Assembly (NCBI GenBank): GCA_942493055.1
Contig: OW818680.1
Location: 2,666,001 to 2,730,000, forward strand
From: CAIZQW01 sp942493055
GTDB lineage: Bacteria; Verrucomicrobiota; Kiritimatiellia; RFP12; UBA1067
Direction: 5' to 3'
DNA length: 64,000 nucleotides
Shown here in pieces: positions 61,348-64,000 of this stretch. Position 1 is the first letter of the stretch, and every line of letters starts with the position of its first letter. The notes beneath the pieces are model-generated. The model was not told where the DNA came from, made no database searches, and saw only the letters and a list, made by a program, of their open reading frames with translations. The position numbers and the translations under genes are program-made.

Positions 61348-62883
61348 TTATTTCGCTACCTTGCCGCCCTTCAGTGCAAACGGCTCATTGTTATCTTTTG
61401 TGAAGGCGCGCCAGTTGGCGAACTCGATGCGCAGGCGCGCGAGGGTCGCGGCGTGCGCTGGCTCCTTCACGAGGTTCTTGACTGCCCAGGGGTCGGCATC
61501 GAGGTCGTACAGTTCTTCGCGCGGCGCGTCGGCCATGCAGAGCTGGCGCAGGAGTTCGTATGGCAAAGGTTGATCGTCTTTGTGACGGACGGCTTCATCG
61601 TGGAGGTCGATGCTGTATTGCGGACCCGGATCGCCATATTCGCCGTTGCCGCTGCCAATAGAGATTGCCTCCTCCGCAGGGCCTTTGAAGGTGTCCTGAT
61701 AGACGTTGCCGATGTAGTAGTAGCGTCCGTCACACACGGCGCGGGCTTTCGTAGGCTTCTGCCCCTTCGGGGCGGAGGACATGCCGGTATTGGTCTCTGT
61801 CATGATCGTGGTGCGATCCGGCAGGGCATCGACTTTGCCCGACAAGATCGGCCAGAGCGATTTGGCGTGACATACAGGCTGCGGGGCGATGCCGAAGGCC
61901 TCAAGGAAGGTGGGGTTGAAATCCATCTGCGAAATCGGCGTGGTCAGCACGCGGCCTGTCTTGATGCCGGGGCCTTTGATGTAACAGGGCACCTGGGTTC
62001 CCGCCGGATACACGCTGGTCTTGCCGCGCGCGCAACCGATGCCGTGGTCGCCTGTGAACACCACGATCGTATGGTCCGCTTGTCCGCTCGCTTCCAGTTT
62101 CTTTAACATCTCGCCGACGAAGGCATCAATGTTCCGCACACACGAGTAATACTGGGCGATGTCGATGCGCGTCGCAGGGGTGTCGGGCAACCATGGCAGC
62201 ATCTGAATGGCTGCGGGGTCCACGTCTTTCGGTGCGGAGTTGCGATCCTTCGGGTTGACGAGCTTGTCTTGCGCATGCCGCCACCACGGCGCGTGCGTAT
62301 CGCCGGGATTGCACCAGAAGAACCATGGCTTGTCGCCTGCAGCCTTGATCACCGCATCGAGATCGCTGGTCCCAAAGAAACCGTCATACGGAAAATTCCG
62401 CGCAGGCTGCTGATGCAATTTGCCGGAGAGCGCGCAATACACGCCGTTAGTCTTCAGCATCTGCACGAGGTTCGGAAGGCCTTCATGCATGCCGCCCGCG
62501 GCAAGGTTGGTGGGATCGTTCTCTTTGGTGATGGGATTCGGCAACGGAATCCACTTGTCCGGGTTTCCAAGCTTGGGGTGACTGTTGTGGCAGTTGCGCC
62601 AGATGCCGTTCATGTGCGGGAGCAGCCCGCTGTAGATCGCCGACTTGCTGGGCGAGCAGACGCTTTGCCCGCAGAAGGTGCGCGTGAAATTCACGCCGTT
62701 GGCGGCGAGCGTATCGAGATTCGGCGTCTTCAAACCTGCGATGCGCGCATTGGGCTCACGCGCGGCGCGTTCGCCCGTGTAGTAGCCAATATCTTCTACG
62801 TAGATGAAAAGGATGTTGGGCTTGGTCGCCGCGTTGAGCGCTGAACAGAGCGCGGCGAAGATGAGCATGAGGTAGCGTTTCAT
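61348..62883 (-). CDS. secreted S1-family sulfatase with a CSPSK active-site motif
   Basis: The protein is 511 aa with signal YLMLIFAALCSALNA. The sulfatase core is clear: PNILFIYVEDIGYYTG (metal Asp), the modified-cysteine region VCSPSKSAIYSG (Cys76, Lys80), TIVVFTGDHGIGCARGKTSVY (21 residues; metal D-H at about residue 281) and PCYIKGPGIK. The family motif is C-x-P-S-R; here Arg is Lys, which is unusual because that Arg contacts the formylglycine. It overlaps the next sulfatase by 4 bp (ATGA), so both are co-expressed. Its substrate would be a sulfated polysaccharide. Confidence 0.9.
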   Translation of the reverse strand: MKRYLMLIFAALCSALNAATKPNILFIYVEDIGYYTGERAAREPNARIAGLKTPNLDTLAANGVNFTRTFCGQSVCSPSKSAIYSGLLPHMNGIWRNCHNSHPKLGNPDKWIPLPNPITKENDPTNLAAGGMHEGLPNLVQMLKTNGVYCALSGKLHQQPARNFPYDGFFGTSDLDAVIKAAGDKPWFFWCNPGDTHAPWWRHAQDKLVNPKDRNSAPKDVDPAAIQMLPWLPDTPATRIDIAQYYSCVRNIDAFVGEMLKKLEASGQADHTIVVFTGDHGIGCARGKTSVYPAGTQVPCYIKGPGIKTGRVLTTPISQMDFNPTFLEAFGIAPQPVCHAKSLWPILSGKVDALPDRTTIMTETNTGMSSAPKGQKPTKARAVCDGRYYYIGNVYQDTFKGPAEEAISIGSGNGEYGDPGPQYSIDLHDEAVRHKDDQPLPYELLRQLCMADAPREELYDLDADPWAVKNLVKEPAHAATLARLRIEFANWRAFTKDNNEPFALKGGKVAK

Positions 62884-64000
62884 AGTTCGTTGCCTTTCGT
62901 TTTATTTTTGCCCTTGCCTTTTCCACGGTTGGTTTTTATGGCCGGCTGCCTGAGCGACTTCATCTCCGCTTCCGTGAGTTGGCGACCTTCCGCGTGTGCT
63001 TTAGCAAGCGCTAACGAGAAGAGCTCGTCTTCCACGTCCTCCTTGGCACCCGGGCCGATCTTCCCTGCGGCAGTATAGATGGGCGCATATTCGGGTTCAC
63101 GCTCCCCGGGGCCGAGGCGGAGGCGGACATCCGGTTGCTGCGCGAACGCTTTCTGCAGGGCGAGCAACTGTTCACGCTTCTCTGGCTGCGAGTCGGCGAG
63201 ATTGCGGGTCTCTGTGCGATCGTTTGTCAGGTCGTAGAGCTGCCACGGCTGGCCGTAAGCGGTGACGAGACGCCAACCCTCATGGATGATCGCCATGTTG
63301 TTAAAGAGAGAGAAATGGAGCGTCCGCGGCGGGAGCATTTCGCCGGTCTTCAAGATGGATGCGAACGAGCGGCCCTGCAGGAGTGGCTGTTGCTTGTCCC
63401 CAAAACTCGCTGGATAACTGCCGCCGCTCACCTCGATCAGCGTGGGCAGGATGTCGGTCATGTGACACGGTTGGTCTTCAAACGCCTTGCGCGGCTGAAT
63501 CGCCGCCGGCCAATGGGCGATGAGCGGCGTGGTGACGCCGCCGCTGTGCTGGGTACGCTTGTAATATTTGAACGGTGTGTTGGAAACGTGCGCCCACGGC
63601 AGGCCGACATTCCACGTGGTGCCCGGCGTCCCGAACTCCCCTCTGCGGACGCGATCATTCGGACTCGCACCGTTGTCGTTGAGAAAGAGGATCAGCGTGT
63701 TGTCGCGCAGGTTCAGTTCATCAAGCGTCTGCATCACGCGCCCGACACCTCGATCCACGCAAGCCACCATCGCAGCGTAGGTGGCCATGCGAAGGTCTTC
63801 AAAATCCTTCGCTTTCGCATCGAGCGAGTTCCACGCGGGAATGTTGGTCGGACGCTCCGGCAGATTCCAGCCCGGGCCTGCTAGGCCGAGTGCTTGCTGT
63901 TTTTCGAATCGTTCCTTGCGAATCGAATCCCAGCCCTTGAGATATTTTCCGCGATACTTGGCGACTTCCTCGGCAGGCGCTTGGATCGGTGCATGCGGCG
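62880..64000 (-). CDS. S1-family sulfatase, 5' part beyond window
   Basis: The frame is open to the right edge: reading in from 64000 gives PHAPIQAPAEEVAKYRGKYL, the standard sulfatase block, joined without a break to MATYAAMVACVDRGVGRVM. So the ATG at 63788 is internal, not the start. Other landmarks are LILFLNDNGASPND (metal D-N-G), SNTPFKYYKRTQHSGGVTTP and HMTDILPTLIEVSGG. The C-terminus is Lys/Gly-rich (GKGKGKNKTKG). Arylsulfatase A-like; the active-site cysteine lies outside the window. It is followed in a 4-bp overlap by the second sulfatase. Confidence 0.93.
   Translation of the reverse strand, partial: PHAPIQAPAEEVAKYRGKYLKGWDSIRKERFEKQQALGLAGPGWNLPERPTNIPAWNSLDAKAKDFEDLRMATYAAMVACVDRGVGRVMQTLDELNLRDNTLILFLNDNGASPNDRVRRGEFGTPGTTWNVGLPWAHVSNTPFKYYKRTQHSGGVTTPLIAHWPAAIQPRKAFEDQPCHMTDILPTLIEVSGGSYPASFGDKQQPLLQGRSFASILKTGEMLPPRTLHFSLFNNMAIIHEGWRLVTAYGQPWQLYDLTNDRTETRNLADSQPEKREQLLALQKAFAQQPDVRLRLGPGEREPEYAPIYTAAGKIGPGAKEDVEDELFSLALAKAHAEGRQLTEAEMKSLRQPAIKTNRGKGKGKNKTKGNEL

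Noticed and set aside
63576..63788. Start of the right-edge sulfatase at the internal ATG 63788
   Set aside because: The frame continues to 64000 with the conserved PHAPIQAP block, so the ATG is internal.

Overview
The window comes from a GC-rich Gram-negative bacterium of the PVC superphylum. The best guess is Kiritimatiellota or a near relative (Lentisphaerota/Verrucomicrobiota). The reasons are the secreted sulfatases, SGNH esterases, right-handed beta-helix proteins and PD40/di-haem 'hydrazine synthase alpha-like' proteins, the autotransporter-type beta-strand proteins, the lack of any SusC/SusD pair, and the Sec and lipoprotein signals. This placement is inference; no rRNA is present. 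No tRNA, rRNA or CRISPR was seen.

Left edge (1-3100): the start of an outer-membrane barrel gene with its promoter, an AT-rich lipoprotein gene, and an AlbA_2/RecG-like regulator with a 12-bp repeat tract.

Sulfur block (3139-16145): an Rrf2 regulator overlaps two trans-sulfuration genes (metC- and metI-type) on the minus strand. Divergently, a full assimilatory sulfate pathway runs on the plus strand: sulfate-binding protein, cysT, cysW, cysA, APS reductase (cysH), cysD, cysN and sulfite reductase. The divergent region at 5876-6064 carries repeated ATTGTCTA words and a perfect palindrome over the plus-strand -10 box, so it is the likely switch. CysN carries a C-terminal APS-kinase domain that has lost its P-loop, which fits a pathway that reduces APS directly. 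No cysK or cysE is present; sulfide probably enters through the MetI-type enzyme.

Mobile and repeat layer: a REP-associated (RAYT) transposase with an extra C-terminal Rossmann-like domain lies directly after the sulfite reductase, bounded by 10-bp inverted repeats. Its own coding sequence contains two perfect palindromes of the form 7-bp stem, 6-nt centre, 7-bp stem. The same architecture recurs between genes, often as adjacent pairs. In three spacers of the sulfate operon these pairs are framed by arrays of an 8-bp word. Other spacers carry unrelated words that again repeat every 8 bp, or every 7, 9 or 10 bp. This layer is the most unusual part of the window.

Middle (17164-20569): a NimA-like flavin protein, an AT-rich lipoprotein, a CE1-like esterase lipoprotein and WrbA.

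Polysaccharide block (20759-64000): a deleted beta-helix pseudogene, a LacI regulator, and three exported proteins that share a short C-terminal motif. Between the first two of these lies a relic of a second LacI gene. Then come two di-haem PD40 proteins (one fused to a SUMF1-like domain), SGNH esterases, clan GH-A, GH31, GH3 and GH32 enzymes, a GH71/99-like protein, two beta-helix proteins, an Fe superoxide dismutase, and two overlapping sulfatases, the last cut by the right edge. Together they would deacetylate, desulfate and depolymerise a branched, probably acetylated and sulfated glycan outside the cytoplasm.
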